Origin: JAGNXB01 sp942490895
Lineage (GTDB): Bacteria; Bacteroidota; Bacteroidia; Chitinophagales; Saprospiraceae
NCBI GenBank assembly: GCA_942490895.1
Contig: CALNZC010000091.1
Location: 62,001-126,000 of the forward strand
Length of the DNA: 64,000 bases
Direction: 5' to 3'
Below, one piece after another: positions 47,125-56,863 of the stretch (its first letter is position 1; each line of letters starts with the position of its first letter). The notes under the pieces are model-generated. The model ran no database searches. It was not told the origin of the DNA and saw only the letters and a program-made list of their open reading frames with translations. Both the position numbers and the translations under genes were made by a program.

Positions 47125-47589
47125 GTGCTTCTATACGCTAATGATTACGTTGACAGACATGCAGCTTAGCGACCTACATGTCTGTCAAATTTTAAAAAAA
47201 AACCATTGGGAACCACCAAAACAAACACAATTCCTGCCCAAATCTGACCTTCATGAATCCTGATCCCCAACATTTAAACAGTATTCAGAAGAGTTATCTA
47301 AACAAGAGCGGCCGCACGTTAACACCAGGCTTTGTGATAAACCACCATTAGAGCACACTACTCCCCGGTCCAAGTCCCACATCCTACTCATCTAGCCAAA
47401 GTCAACTTGATGGACACCTAATAGATACGACCTGAGGCAGAATTCCTATATTAGTGAGGTGATTGACATACTTGACACAGTATGAGCACATCAGGCCTTA
47501 ACCGTGAAGCGCTCGTCTTGATCAATAGACGAATACGATGACCCATGAGAGGAAACAAAACAACTCTGATATATCGATACTATTGAAAA
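47125..47589. other. Intergenic region with terminator
   Basis: 465 bases. Apart from the hairpin at 47150-47193, nothing recognisable: no ORF with family similarity, no repeat. Confidence 0.5.
47150..47193 (+). terminator. Intrinsic terminator-like hairpin
   Basis: Perfect 12-bp stem TTGACAGACATG/CATGTCTGTCAA with a 15-base loop, followed by ATTTTAAAAAAA. The T tract is short, so it may be a weak terminator. Confidence 0.65.
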
Positions 47590-48018
47590 ATGATTCCACA
47601 AATAAATCAAGTTGAATTCATCCTATACGTCAATGACCAGGAAGCCAGTCGCATCTTCTATCAAAAAATATTTCGTCAAAAAGCTGATTTACATGTTCCC
47701 GGAATGACAGAATTTAACATTTCTGCCCATTGCAAAATTGGCCTGATGCCCAATAAAAGTATTGCCAAAATACTAGAAAATAAGACACCTCACCCAGACA
47801 GTGGGAATGGCATCCCCAGGTGTGAACTCTATGTACATGTGGATAACATTCATATCGAATTTGAAAATGCCCTGAAGAGCGGTGCTATATTAGTCAGCCC
47901 TATCCTGAATAGAGACTGGGGTGACAAAGTTTGCTATTTCGCTGACCCAGATCATCATATCATTGCTTTTGCAGAGAAAATAGTGGCCGAATCCCTAAAG
48001 AATAGACTCCAGTATTAG
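47590..48018 (+). CDS. VOC-family (glyoxalase/bleomycin-resistance-like) protein
   Basis: 142 residues with the two beta-alpha-beta-beta-beta modules of the vicinal oxygen chelate fold: QVEFILYVNDQEASRIFYQKIF at the start, YVHVDNIHIEFENALKSGAIL in the second half and the C-terminal GDKVCYFADPDHHIIAFAEK. Substrate unknown; members include dioxygenases, isomerases and drug-binding proteins. It stands alone between T9SS cargo genes. Confidence 0.88.
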   Translation: MIPQINQVEFILYVNDQEASRIFYQKIFRQKADLHVPGMTEFNISAHCKIGLMPNKSIAKILENKTPHPDSGNGIPRCELYVHVDNIHIEFENALKSGAILVSPILNRDWGDKVCYFADPDHHIIAFAEKIVAESLKNRLQY

Positions 48019-48119
48019 CCGCAATCAACAGGCCACAAGTATCTTCATTACCACATCATGCACTTTCATCAATACGCTGACTCAACGCAATACACACGTT
48101 TCCCAGACAACTGAAACAA

Positions 48120-49943
48120 ATGCAGAAACGCCAACTCTTCATGTTCACCATACTACTGACAGCCTTCAACTGCAGTTTGTTTGCCACCACCTATTATATA
48201 GATTCTAAGGACGGCCTGGACAGCAACAGCGGGCTATCCATAATGGATCCCTGGAACAGCCTTGAAAAAGTGAACAATAGTGACTTTCTGCCCGGTGACA
48301 GCATACTCTTTAAAAAAAATAGCACCTGGTCTGGTGGATTGGATATCTCCAGCGCCGGAACCGCAGGGAATCCAATCGTATTTTCTGCGTATGGCCTTGG
48401 GGCAAAACCACTGATCAATGGAAATGGCCTGATCCAATCCACCATTTTCATTCGCAACAGTGCCAGCTATATCGTCGTCGATGGATTTGCTGTCACCAAT
48501 TATGATGGTCTCGACATCTTTGATGGATCAGAAGCGCTTCGCTGTGGTATTCAAATTGGAGAATGGAGCGGATCGCTTACTCAGGTAGATATCTTGAACA
48601 ATGAAGTCTATTTTATTGAAGGATGCAGTAACCATCCGAGTGTAGGACCGCCTCGTGGTTCCGTCCTTGACCCGGACGAATATAATTTGTACCAAAATGC
48701 AGGTATATTTTGCCACGCGACCTATATGGATTCGTTGTTCATTTCGGGCAACTACGTACATGACTGCACGTGCACCGGCATTTTTGCATTTCAATTTGAA
48801 ACGGCTACGAATCTTTTGATCCGACAGAACTCTGTATATAATATCGGATCAGATGGAATCGTCGTACTCAATGCCACCGCACCACTGGTCGAATTAAACG
48901 CATCCATAAAGGCTGGAAATAACAGTGGCTCAGATCCAAGGGAACCAGATGAATTAGGGTTCAATGGGCTTGCCGTTGCCGGAATCTGGAGCTTTGGTTG
49001 TTCAGACCCCATCTTTCAGTATAATTATTGTGAAGCCACAAAACGCATCACCTGGGATGGCCAGGCGTGGGACTTTGATCTCAAGACCACGGGTAATGCT
49101 ATATATCAGTTCAATTACAGTCGAGACAATGAAGGAGGCTTCAATTTAGGTGGCCTGCCGCATCAGATTTTCAGATACAACATCAGCTATAACGATGGTG
49201 CAAAGCAAGGCAATGCACAATACTTCTTTAACAGCAGCCCCACCTATTACAATAATATTTTTTATCGCACGGATAGCCTGGCGTTTTTATTCAGTGAGGA
49301 GGACGAACAGATCTTTCAAAACAACATATTCTACACTGAGGCCACATCGAATACGACATATCAGGACTCACTTCACCACATGAGCCATAATTGCTATTCT
49401 GGCCACACTCCAATAAATCCCGGAGAGTACCCTGTTTTGGCTGACCCACAGTTTATAGATCCATATTCACCCGGGAAAATACTCCCTGGAGTCATCTTCA
49501 CCAGGGAAGAATTGCGTGAGGCCGCACAGGGGTTTCAATTGAATGCCAGTTCCAGTTGCGTGGATGCCGGATCACCAGTTGACAATTATACCGGAGTTGA
49601 TTTCTGGGGCAATGCGCTTCTGGATGCAATGATGGATATCGGTGCTCATGAGTTTACAGACAACCCAACCGGACTGCATCCCATTGATCCTGGATCAAGT
49701 ATTCTTATATACCCCAACCCTGTACTTACAGACATCTACATCAAAATCGATTCGAATATTCTCCAGGATGCACCTGCACCTGTTTTTACACTTTATAATA
49801 GCCAGGGTACTTCCGTTTATGAATTCGTTGTCAACCGGAATGATTTCAAGATCAACAGGGGCATGCTGCCTGATGGGGTCTATTTCTACATCCTGTCAAA
49901 TGGCATAAGGTTTCACAAGACTGGAAAGCTGATCCTTCACTAG
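48120..49943 (+). CDS. Secreted right-handed parallel beta-helix protein with T9SS type A sorting domain
   Basis: 607 residues. Signal peptide MQKRQLFMFTILLTAFNCSLFA, then the typical opening TTYYIDSKDGLDSNSGLS-PWNSLEKVN and GDSILFKKNSTWSG. The beta-helix repeats are rich in N and I (ILNNEVYFIEGCSNH, NLLIRQNSVYNIGSDGIVV). FQLNASSSCVDAG-PVDNYTGVDFWG and DIGAHEF form the end-cap seen in polysaccharide-active pectate-lyase-like proteins. The sorting domain is ILIYPNPVLTDIYI to KTGKLILH. It could bind or cleave polysaccharide; no catalytic residues can be named. Confidence 0.9.
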   Translation: MQKRQLFMFTILLTAFNCSLFATTYYIDSKDGLDSNSGLSIMDPWNSLEKVNNSDFLPGDSILFKKNSTWSGGLDISSAGTAGNPIVFSAYGLGAKPLINGNGLIQSTIFIRNSASYIVVDGFAVTNYDGLDIFDGSEALRCGIQIGEWSGSLTQVDILNNEVYFIEGCSNHPSVGPPRGSVLDPDEYNLYQNAGIFCHATYMDSLFISGNYVHDCTCTGIFAFQFETATNLLIRQNSVYNIGSDGIVVLNATAPLVELNASIKAGNNSGSDPREPDELGFNGLAVAGIWSFGCSDPIFQYNYCEATKRITWDGQAWDFDLKTTGNAIYQFNYSRDNEGGFNLGGLPHQIFRYNISYNDGAKQGNAQYFFNSSPTYYNNIFYRTDSLAFLFSEEDEQIFQNNIFYTEATSNTTYQDSLHHMSHNCYSGHTPINPGEYPVLADPQFIDPYSPGKILPGVIFTREELREAAQGFQLNASSSCVDAGSPVDNYTGVDFWGNALLDAMMDIGAHEFTDNPTGLHPIDPGSSILIYPNPVLTDIYIKIDSNILQDAPAPVFTLYNSQGTSVYEFVVNRNDFKINRGMLPDGVYFYILSNGIRFHKTGKLILH

Positions 49944-50047
49944 TCATTCATCGTATGCTCCACCATGCCCAAAAGACGTTGACAGGACAGATTAACAAGG
50001 AGGCATCCTCTACATGGCATCATGGTTATAAAGCAAAATAGACAAGC

Positions 50048-51169
50048 ATGGGAGTCGTATTAAATATCGGGGTTGTCCTGTCTTTCTTTTTAGGCATTCT
50101 CCTATTTACAAAAAAGGACAAGGTCCTTACGGATACGCTTTTGACAATTTGGTTGTTTACGATCGGAATTCACTTAACGGGCTATTTCTTACATCACAAT
50201 GGCTTTTGGGAGACACACCCCCACCTCATTGGCACCACCGCACCTCTTCCGTTGCTCTATGGCCCATTCCTATACCTCTATGTCGAGTATTCAATCAAAA
50301 AGGATGATCAACTACTAACAACGGATTATCTGCATTTCTTACCCGCTTTGATCGCCTATGGGTATATGATGCCATTTTACTTCTGGTACTCGACGGAAGA
50401 GAAAATGCAAGTAGATAAAGGGCTGATTGATGACTACAGTGTATTCGCCATTATCCTTCTGATCAGTTTCATCCTATCCGGGCTGAGTTATTCCATCTTG
50501 TCGTATAGATTGTTGCGAAAGCGGGAAAAAGTCGTCGATGAGAACTTTTCCAGTCATGAAAATATCCATCTCCACTGGTTGCGCTATACCATAATAGGAA
50601 TAGCCACCCTTTTTGTAACCGTCCTCCTGGTCACGGTTCTCCGTGAAGTGCTTGCTTTTCAGTTTTCGTTCAATGCCGACATTCTGTTCTATTCTATCAT
50701 CACATGTTTCGTCGTTTATGTCGGGTACTCCGGAATCAAACAACAAGACCTTTTTTCCAATACATCGACCTCCCTCGACGATCTTGTCAAATCAGAAAGT
50801 GAGTATAAAAAGTCAAGCTTGAAATCAGAGATCGCGATGATCAAACACGAAGAACTTCTGACCTGCATGCGCGCCGAAAAACCCTATCTAAACCCGAAAC
50901 TGACTTTGACCGAACTGGCCAACCACTTGTCGATATCGGCTAACCATTTATCGCAAATCATCAATCAATATGAAGAAGTCAATTTTCATGACTTCGTCAA
51001 CAAGTATAGAGTCGAGGAGTTTTTACAAAAAGCGCAAAGCAATACAAACTTCAACTTACTCGTGCACGCCTATGACTCCGGATTTAATTCCAAATCCTCG
51101 TTCAATAGTGTCTTCAAGAAGTTCAAATCTGTTACCCCATCTCAGTATATCTCTCAACTAAAGGACTAA
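50048..51169 (+). CDS. AraC-family transcriptional regulator with N-terminal multi-pass membrane domain
   Basis: 373 residues. About seven hydrophobic segments in residues 1-235 (GVVLNIGVVLSFFLGILLF, FAIILLISFILSGLSYSILSY, TIIGIATLFVTVLLVTVL, DILFYSIITCFVVYVGYSG), then a linker and a C-terminal HTH_18/AraC domain (LTLTELANHLSISANHLSQIINQYEEVNFHDFVNKYRVEEF and YDSGFNSKSSFNSVFKKFKSVTPSQYI). This class senses at the membrane and regulates neighbouring genes. The CPBP/TonB receptor cluster that follows on the same strand is the natural target, by inference. Confidence 0.93.
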   Translation: MGVVLNIGVVLSFFLGILLFTKKDKVLTDTLLTIWLFTIGIHLTGYFLHHNGFWETHPHLIGTTAPLPLLYGPFLYLYVEYSIKKDDQLLTTDYLHFLPALIAYGYMMPFYFWYSTEEKMQVDKGLIDDYSVFAIILLISFILSGLSYSILSYRLLRKREKVVDENFSSHENIHLHWLRYTIIGIATLFVTVLLVTVLREVLAFQFSFNADILFYSIITCFVVYVGYSGIKQQDLFSNTSTSLDDLVKSESEYKKSSLKSEIAMIKHEELLTCMRAEKPYLNPKLTLTELANHLSISANHLSQIINQYEEVNFHDFVNKYRVEEFLQKAQSNTNFNLLVHAYDSGFNSKSSFNSVFKKFKSVTPSQYISQLKD

Positions 51170-51747
51170 GCCGCCAAGCCTTTGTTGTCTTGATCCAGGC
51201 GACCTGCACGCATTCCGATTTTCTGAGTAGACACAACGCCCACCTCGTCACGCGATGATGGGATAAGCCCGGTGAATCTGTCAACCACCGTCCATCCTAG
51301 TCATATCCATTTCACCTGGAGCCATGTCGCTATTCGGGTTGTAATAAACTCAACCCCTTCTTCGGGCTCATTCTCAGCCAACATCCCTGCACCTGATTGC
51401 AGTCTGGCCAGGGCCACATCTGGGCATAGCCACTCCTGGCTTTAGACCTGAACTCCGAAGTGGCACACATCCAGTTGACGGCAACTTTCTGGCCTGAAGT
51501 TCTCCAGGCACCTGTCAGCAACCCCATCCTTTCGACATTATCCAAGTCTTTATTCCCCTGAAATTTCGATTCCCCTTCAATTATTCCACACACAGGTAAG
51601 AATCACACACCACTCTGTTTTTCACGGTTTTAGATGTCCACTCCTATACGATTGGACCCCTTAATAAGTTCAGTCCTTCACGTCTGGGCGATGCACCTTG
51701 ATTTTCGATGAACCTTCGCATCAGAATCAACACAAACACGTGAAATC
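51170..51747. other. Intergenic region upstream of the CPBP/TonB receptor gene
   Basis: 578 bases with no recognised gene; the short minus-strand frame at 51330-51593 has no family features. As the leader of the following cluster it is a likely place for its promoter and a regulator site, but no clear palindrome was found. Confidence 0.5.
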
Positions 51748-54700
51748 ATGAACAACAACTTGTACCATAGAACGCGCTTGTTTTTCAGCTTAGCCACGAT
51801 CATCCCCTGGACACTCTGGATTCTCGCAGGTGTCATCAGCCACATAGAGACTACTGACACAACACTGCAATCAGGGGCAAGTATCCTGGCCTTTTTGGGT
51901 TTGATCGCTCCTGTCCTGGTGACATTCGTGTTGACCCGGAAGAACCGTCAGCTGGCCAGGGACATCAGTGGCAGATTCTTCAACCTGAAAGGGGTCCCAT
52001 CCACCTACATCATTGTGTCACTGACCCTGATGCCATTTAGCATCTTACTGGCACAGGCCGTATCCCTCCTCTTTGGATACAGTATCGATCAGTTCCAATG
52101 GGCAAAGTCCTATTCATTTACATCCGGGGTCTTTCCCGTATGGGTCATGCTCATCATCGCACCGATATTGGAAGAGCTGGCATGGCACACCTATGGCACA
52201 GACTCCTTGAGAACGAAATTCAGTCTCTTCAAGACATCTGTGTTATTTGCAGGCTTCTGGGCGATCTGGCATATCCCCCTGTCCAGCATCAAAGACTACT
52301 ACCATAGCCATCTGGCATCGGCTGATTGGATCTATGGCGTGAATTTCCTGGTCAGTCTCATCCCTTTTGTCCTCATCATGAACTGGATTTACTACAAATC
52401 CAACCGGAATATCCTTCTCCCTATTCTCTTTCACATCTCAGCTGGGTTCTTTAACGAACTCTTCGCCACTCATCCAATGAGCAAGGTGATCCAAACCTGC
52501 ATACTCGCATTGATCGCACTGTATATCATCCTCAACGACAAAATCTTCTTCTTCACAAAAAATCAACCTCTGATGAAAAACTTTACACAAACAACCAAGA
52601 TGAAACTGACCAAAAATATAAGGATGGCCATTCTACTAGTGGGCATGCTCATCGTTGGCACTTCAAACTGGCTTACAGCCCAGGAAATCACCCAAACCAT
52701 CCAGGGCCACGTGTATGATGAGGTCACTCACGAGCCCCTTTCTTATGCCACGCTTATCGTAACTGATACGGATCCGCTTATGGGGACGGTTACGGATGTA
52801 GAGGGAAACTTTAAGCTTGAAAACATCAAAGTCGGTCGGCAAACGATTATTGTTTCCATGATCGGTTATTCCTCTTATGAAATAAAAGAATTACTGGTGA
52901 GCTCGGGGCAGATCATCAGCCTCTCCATAGCGATGCAAGAGAGTGGCACCACCCTGGATGAAGTCATAGTGCGCGTAAATAAATCAACCCCGTTGAATAG
53001 TATGGCTCAGTTGAGCAGTCGCCAATTTACGGTGGAAGAAACGCAACGTTATGCAGGAGGTCTGGATGACCCAGCCCGCCTGGTCACATCATTTGCCGGA
53101 GTTGCTAATCCTGCCATCGGGGATAATGGGATTTCTGTTCGAGGGAACAGTCCGGATGGGCTATTATGGCGCATCGAAGGTGTGGAAGTTCCCAATCCGA
53201 ATCACTTTGCCAATCTCACCATTGCCGGAGGAGGTTTGATCTCTGCGATCAGCAGTCAAATGATGGCCAACAGTGATTTCTATACCGGCGCATTTCCTGC
53301 AGAATTCGGAAACGCATCCTCCGGGGTATTTGATATCAATCTACGTCAAGGCAACCAGGAAAAAAGGCAGTATGCATTTGAAGCCGGCCTTTTAGGAATA
53401 GGAGCCATGGCTCAAGGCCCTTTCAGCAAACATTCAGAATCAACATACATTGTCAATTATCGCAATTCAACAATGGCCCTCATTGCCCCTCTCCTACCCG
53501 ACGAAGCCGGTGTGCTGAAATATCAGGACCTTTCATTTAAAACAAATTTTCGGACAAAAAATAATGGAAACTTCACATTCTGGGGCATTGGCGCCGTTGA
53601 CGGAGTGAAGACGGAAGCGCTGGATAGCATGGATTGGAAATCAATATACGATCGAGACAATTCAAATACATCCATGCATATGTACGCCACTGCACTCTCA
53701 CATAAACTCATCTTGCCAGATAATGCATTTCTAAAGTCTACCATCGCATATACAGGAAGTGGTTTGGATTTTACCGAGGAACGACTGGACATGACTCTGC
53801 AAGGACACCCCCAATCCAGAGCAAAAAACAGAACCAACCAAATCACCTTCCAAAGTGATTATACAAAACGATTGAACAACAGACACAGTAACAAGACCGG
53901 ACTGCGATACACCCACCACTCTTTCGAAATTGATGTAAAAGAAGCCACATCGGCCGGTGAGGAGCTGCAAGAGATAGCCACCAAATCTGGAAACACAGGA
54001 TTCATTCAACTCTATTCACAATCAAAATTCACGCTGACACCTCAACTGGCATTGAATGCAGGCTTGAATACCCAATACCTGATCCTGAATGGTAACTATT
54101 CAATTGAACCAAGAGTGGGCTTGAAATACAATGTCAGCAAAGAACATAGTGTAGCCGTGGCTTATGGCATTCACAGTCGTATGGAGCAATTACCTGTGTA
54201 TTTCGTATCCGTGAATGGCGCGCATCCGAACAAAGATCTAGACTTCATGAAGTCATCTCATCTGGTTTTCTCCTACCAGGCGAAACTTGGCAGCAATCTT
54301 CATTTGAGTATAGAGCCGTATTACCAATTTCTGAACAATGTACCGGTGAGCCCTTACGGATATGCATCCACTCTGAACAACAAGAACACGCTATTCTATA
54401 ACGAAGAACTCGAAAGCAAAGGCAGTGGCCGAAATCTGGGAATTGACTTCACCCTGGAGAAATACCTGAGTGGTGGATACTACTATATGCTGACTGCCTC
54501 GGTATTTGATTCGAAGTACAACGATGCAGATGGCGTGGAGCGAAATACACGTTTCAACAGGAATTTTGTGTTCAATTTGATGGCAGGAAAAGAATGGCAT
54601 ACTTCCAAAAATAATATAATAGGCGCCAACATTAAACTGAACTTCCTGGGCGGCAACCGTAAAGAATCCATCAACATAGTCGCCTCCGATGAACAACAGG

Positions 54701-54951
54701 ATGTCATTTATGGTGAAACTGATGGAAATATGGCATTCAGTCAACGATATGACGCCATGCCGGTGATCTCGTTCACACTATCCTATCGGATAAACAAGCC
54801 AAAATACTCGTCCGTCTGGTCATTACAAGTACTCAATGCCACCGGCACCAAAGAATACGCAAATGATGTATACAACTTGAAAACAAACAAGGTAGAAACA
54901 AACTACGAGGGTCTTCTTATCCCGAATATCAGCTATAAAATAGAGTTCTGA
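51748..54951 (+). CDS. CPBP intramembrane metalloprotease fused in frame to a TonB-dependent receptor (or two genes joined by a frameshift)
   Basis: One open frame of 1067 residues. Residues 1-275 are a CPBP (CAAX-protease/Abi) membrane protein with about eight hydrophobic segments, EELAWH at 142-147 (family EExxxR, Arg replaced by His), FWAIWHIPL (His 175) and LFHISAGFFN (His 229). Residue 276 onward looks like a separate TonB receptor: MKNFTQTTKMKLTKNIRMAILLVGMLIVG with cleavage near LTAQ, a carboxypeptidase-regulatory-like domain (GHVYDEVTHEPLSYATLI), a plug (GISVRGNSPDGLLWRIEGVEVPNPNH) and a barrel to LIPNISYKIEF (792 residues). Deleting one A from the A6 run at 52557-52562 would end the CPBP part at TGA overlapping this ATG (TGATG at 52571-52575). 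Two coupled genes are therefore at least as likely as a true fusion. Confidence 0.85.
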   Translation: MNNNLYHRTRLFFSLATIIPWTLWILAGVISHIETTDTTLQSGASILAFLGLIAPVLVTFVLTRKNRQLARDISGRFFNLKGVPSTYIIVSLTLMPFSILLAQAVSLLFGYSIDQFQWAKSYSFTSGVFPVWVMLIIAPILEELAWHTYGTDSLRTKFSLFKTSVLFAGFWAIWHIPLSSIKDYYHSHLASADWIYGVNFLVSLIPFVLIMNWIYYKSNRNILLPILFHISAGFFNELFATHPMSKVIQTCILALIALYIILNDKIFFFTKNQPLMKNFTQTTKMKLTKNIRMAILLVGMLIVGTSNWLTAQEITQTIQGHVYDEVTHEPLSYATLIVTDTDPLMGTVTDVEGNFKLENIKVGRQTIIVSMIGYSSYEIKELLVSSGQIISLSIAMQESGTTLDEVIVRVNKSTPLNSMAQLSSRQFTVEETQRYAGGLDDPARLVTSFAGVANPAIGDNGISVRGNSPDGLLWRIEGVEVPNPNHFANLTIAGGGLISAISSQMMANSDFYTGAFPAEFGNASSGVFDINLRQGNQEKRQYAFEAGLLGIGAMAQGPFSKHSESTYIVNYRNSTMALIAPLLPDEAGVLKYQDLSFKTNFRTKNNGNFTFWGIGAVDGVKTEALDSMDWKSIYDRDNSNTSMHMYATALSHKLILPDNAFLKSTIAYTGSGLDFTEERLDMTLQGHPQSRAKNRTNQITFQSDYTKRLNNRHSNKTGLRYTHHSFEIDVKEATSAGEELQEIATKSGNTGFIQLYSQSKFTLTPQLALNAGLNTQYLILNGNYSIEPRVGLKYNVSKEHSVAVAYGIHSRMEQLPVYFVSVNGAHPNKDLDFMKSSHLVFSYQAKLGSNLHLSIEPYYQFLNNVPVSPYGYASTLNNKNTLFYNEELESKGSGRNLGIDFTLEKYLSGGYYYMLTASVFDSKYNDADGVERNTRFNRNFVFNLMAGKEWHTSKNNIIGANIKLNFLGGNRKESINIVASDEQQDVIYGETDGNMAFSQRYDAMPVISFTLSYRINKPKYSSVWSLQVLNATGTKEYANDVYNLKTNKVETNYEGLLIPNISYKIEF

Positions 54952-55078
54952 TAAGAGGGAATCAACACCCGGTCATCTTCTGAGAATCATTGAAAGATAA
55001 CGCCTAGCCGTATACCCATAAACCACTCACACATTCGACATGTGTTCTCTCATCACAGCAACCTTTAAATTCATTATC

Positions 55079-56281
55079 ATGAATCGGTATAAATACATCG
55101 GAATAGCTATAGCCTTTATGGTCTCCATCATGAACGGCCAAGGACAAGATAGCTTATGGCAACGAACGTATCAGTTCGGCATATACAATAATTATGACCT
55201 GAGAAACTCGTCCACAAATGCAATCAGTACTTATCGTGTTCTGAATGACGGATTCAACTCCTTAGTGAGTTCAAAAATGAATCGAACTGCGGGTAACATT
55301 ACACAAGGTGTGTTCAACTTTGCTACCGCCTATCTGGCCATGTTGTGGTCGCATGAATTTGGACATGCCTTCAGGGCACGACAAATCGGGGGAACATTCA
55401 ACATTCACAACTTCAATCTGCCGGTCCCCTACACGACAGCAGACCTACCCCTGGATCGATCTCTCGTAGATGAGGCCATATTTGTCACAGCAGGCTTTGA
55501 AGTCAATTATCTCACTGTTCGCAATCTGCAATCCTCATTCATCAGGCAAAATGGAATCTGGAATGAAGATCTGGGGTTTTCATTTGCCAACCGGATGATG
55601 TACCCCATCTATACAACGTTGATCACACCCATTAATCCGAAAGAGAAGGAGGTGTGGATCAAAACTGCTGGCGACCCGGTCCATTACATCCTCCCTGTGT
55701 TCAAGAACTATTCAGACAACCAGGTATTTATGGCCGACAGCACCGTCAACCCCGATCTGGTCAGTTTTTACAATCAGTCCAGCATTTTTGCCTTCTTCTT
55801 CCAATTCCTGGATCCACAGTTTTATCGTGAACTGGGTGGGTCATTTGGAAAATCCTCCAAGACGCGCAGGCCGATCTTCCTGGTGGGTGACCACAAAAAT
55901 GGATGGACGTATGGAACCTTGTTCAATGCGTCTCCATTGGGTTACGAGCTGTACATGCAGAATTACATCCATTTAAATGACAATCAATACGGATTGTATC
56001 TGAAATTTGGTCAGCCTTTCAAAAATATCGGAATAGGGGCTTCCATGAACGACGTCATCAAGTCCGATAAATGGCATTCTGATATTCTGGTGGAACTCTG
56101 GGATCAGGACATCTTTGGCAAAGGGGCTTCTCTTGAGCTGATCAACCAATGGAAGCTGAATAAGTGGTTGGGGATAAATGTCAATCTCGGATATAAGACG
56201 AAGGGATATGTCCTGGGCAAGCAGCTGGACTCCGGCCTGAACCTGGGGGCAGGTGTCTGCTTCTATAATAACCAGTTGTGA
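55079..56281 (+). CDS. Unknown secreted/outer-membrane protein with HEFGH zinc-protease-like motif
   Basis: The start at 55079 (MNRYKYIGIAIAFMVSIMNGQGQ signal peptide) is preferred to the ATG at 55040. 400 residues. A hydrophobic helix FNFATAYLAMLW leads into SHEFGHAFRARQIGG, with the HExxH His near residue 92, so a membrane-linked metallopeptidase or zinc-binding protein is plausible. The C-terminal half reads like beta-strands (YGLYLKFGQPFKNIGIGASM, WLGINVNLGYKTKGYVLG, LNLGAGVCFYNN), suggesting an outer-membrane or barrel end. I do not recognise the family. It lies 127 bases after the TonB receptor, and the next gene follows within 20 bases, pointing to an operon. Confidence 0.82.
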   Translation: MNRYKYIGIAIAFMVSIMNGQGQDSLWQRTYQFGIYNNYDLRNSSTNAISTYRVLNDGFNSLVSSKMNRTAGNITQGVFNFATAYLAMLWSHEFGHAFRARQIGGTFNIHNFNLPVPYTTADLPLDRSLVDEAIFVTAGFEVNYLTVRNLQSSFIRQNGIWNEDLGFSFANRMMYPIYTTLITPINPKEKEVWIKTAGDPVHYILPVFKNYSDNQVFMADSTVNPDLVSFYNQSSIFAFFFQFLDPQFYRELGGSFGKSSKTRRPIFLVGDHKNGWTYGTLFNASPLGYELYMQNYIHLNDNQYGLYLKFGQPFKNIGIGASMNDVIKSDKWHSDILVELWDQDIFGKGASLELINQWKLNKWLGINVNLGYKTKGYVLGKQLDSGLNLGAGVCFYNNQL

Positions 56282-56301
56282 ATCATCAAAAAACAAATGT
56301 C

Positions 56302-56862
56302 ATGACGTTGAAGACGACTTTACTTGCATCGATATTGCTCTTGATAAGCCTATCCGCTAACGCTCAAACAAAATTGAATTTGGGTGGTGGTTATTTCGGA
56401 GAAAATATCACTTATCCCGGAATGATTGCAGAATTTGAATATGAAAAATTTCATACCGGGAAATTTTCCACTCCTTTAAAAATAGACATTGGCTTTTACA
56501 ATCATCCACGGAGTCATTCTGCATTATTGATTGATCTGCATGAAGGGTTCAGGATGTACACAAAAAACCAAAGATGGTATTTTGAACAATCGATTGGCCT
56601 GGGCGCCATGCTCTCGTTTTACAATGAAGACATTTGGCATGTAGATGAAACCGGAAATGTGGCACGTGTTTCTAGTTTTGCAAACGTTGATTTCATGCCT
56701 TCCGTCACCTTTGGATGTGGATTCAATCTAACCCCCAATAATGAAACTGCTCACTTTATATGGATCCGGCCCAAACTATTCTGGCAACTTCCATATAATA
56801 ATCTGGCCACCGTTCATACTGCATTGATGATTGGATACAGTTACAACCTCAAGACTAAATAA
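56302..56862 (+). CDS. Small outer-membrane beta-barrel protein
   Basis: The ATG at 56302 (MTLKTTLLASILLLISLSANAQ signal peptide) is preferred to a GTG at 56278 that overlaps the previous stop. 186 residues with alternating amphipathic strands (LNLGGGYFGENITYPGM, PLKIDIGFYNHPRSH, FEQSIGLGAMLSFY, VTFGCGFNLTP) ending TALMIGYSYNLKTK, like an eight-stranded barrel. Function unknown. It lies 20 bases from the HEFGH gene and 1 base from the hydrolase gene, so it is the middle gene of a compact operon. Confidence 0.8.
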   Translation: MTLKTTLLASILLLISLSANAQTKLNLGGGYFGENITYPGMIAEFEYEKFHTGKFSTPLKIDIGFYNHPRSHSALLIDLHEGFRMYTKNQRWYFEQSIGLGAMLSFYNEDIWHVDETGNVARVSSFANVDFMPSVTFGCGFNLTPNNETAHFIWIRPKLFWQLPYNNLATVHTALMIGYSYNLKTK

Positions 56863-56863
56863 C

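Noticed and set aside
51330..51593. 87-codon minus-strand frame upstream of the CPBP gene
   Set aside because: No recognisable domain, opposite strand in an otherwise co-directional cluster, and composition typical of intergenic sequence.
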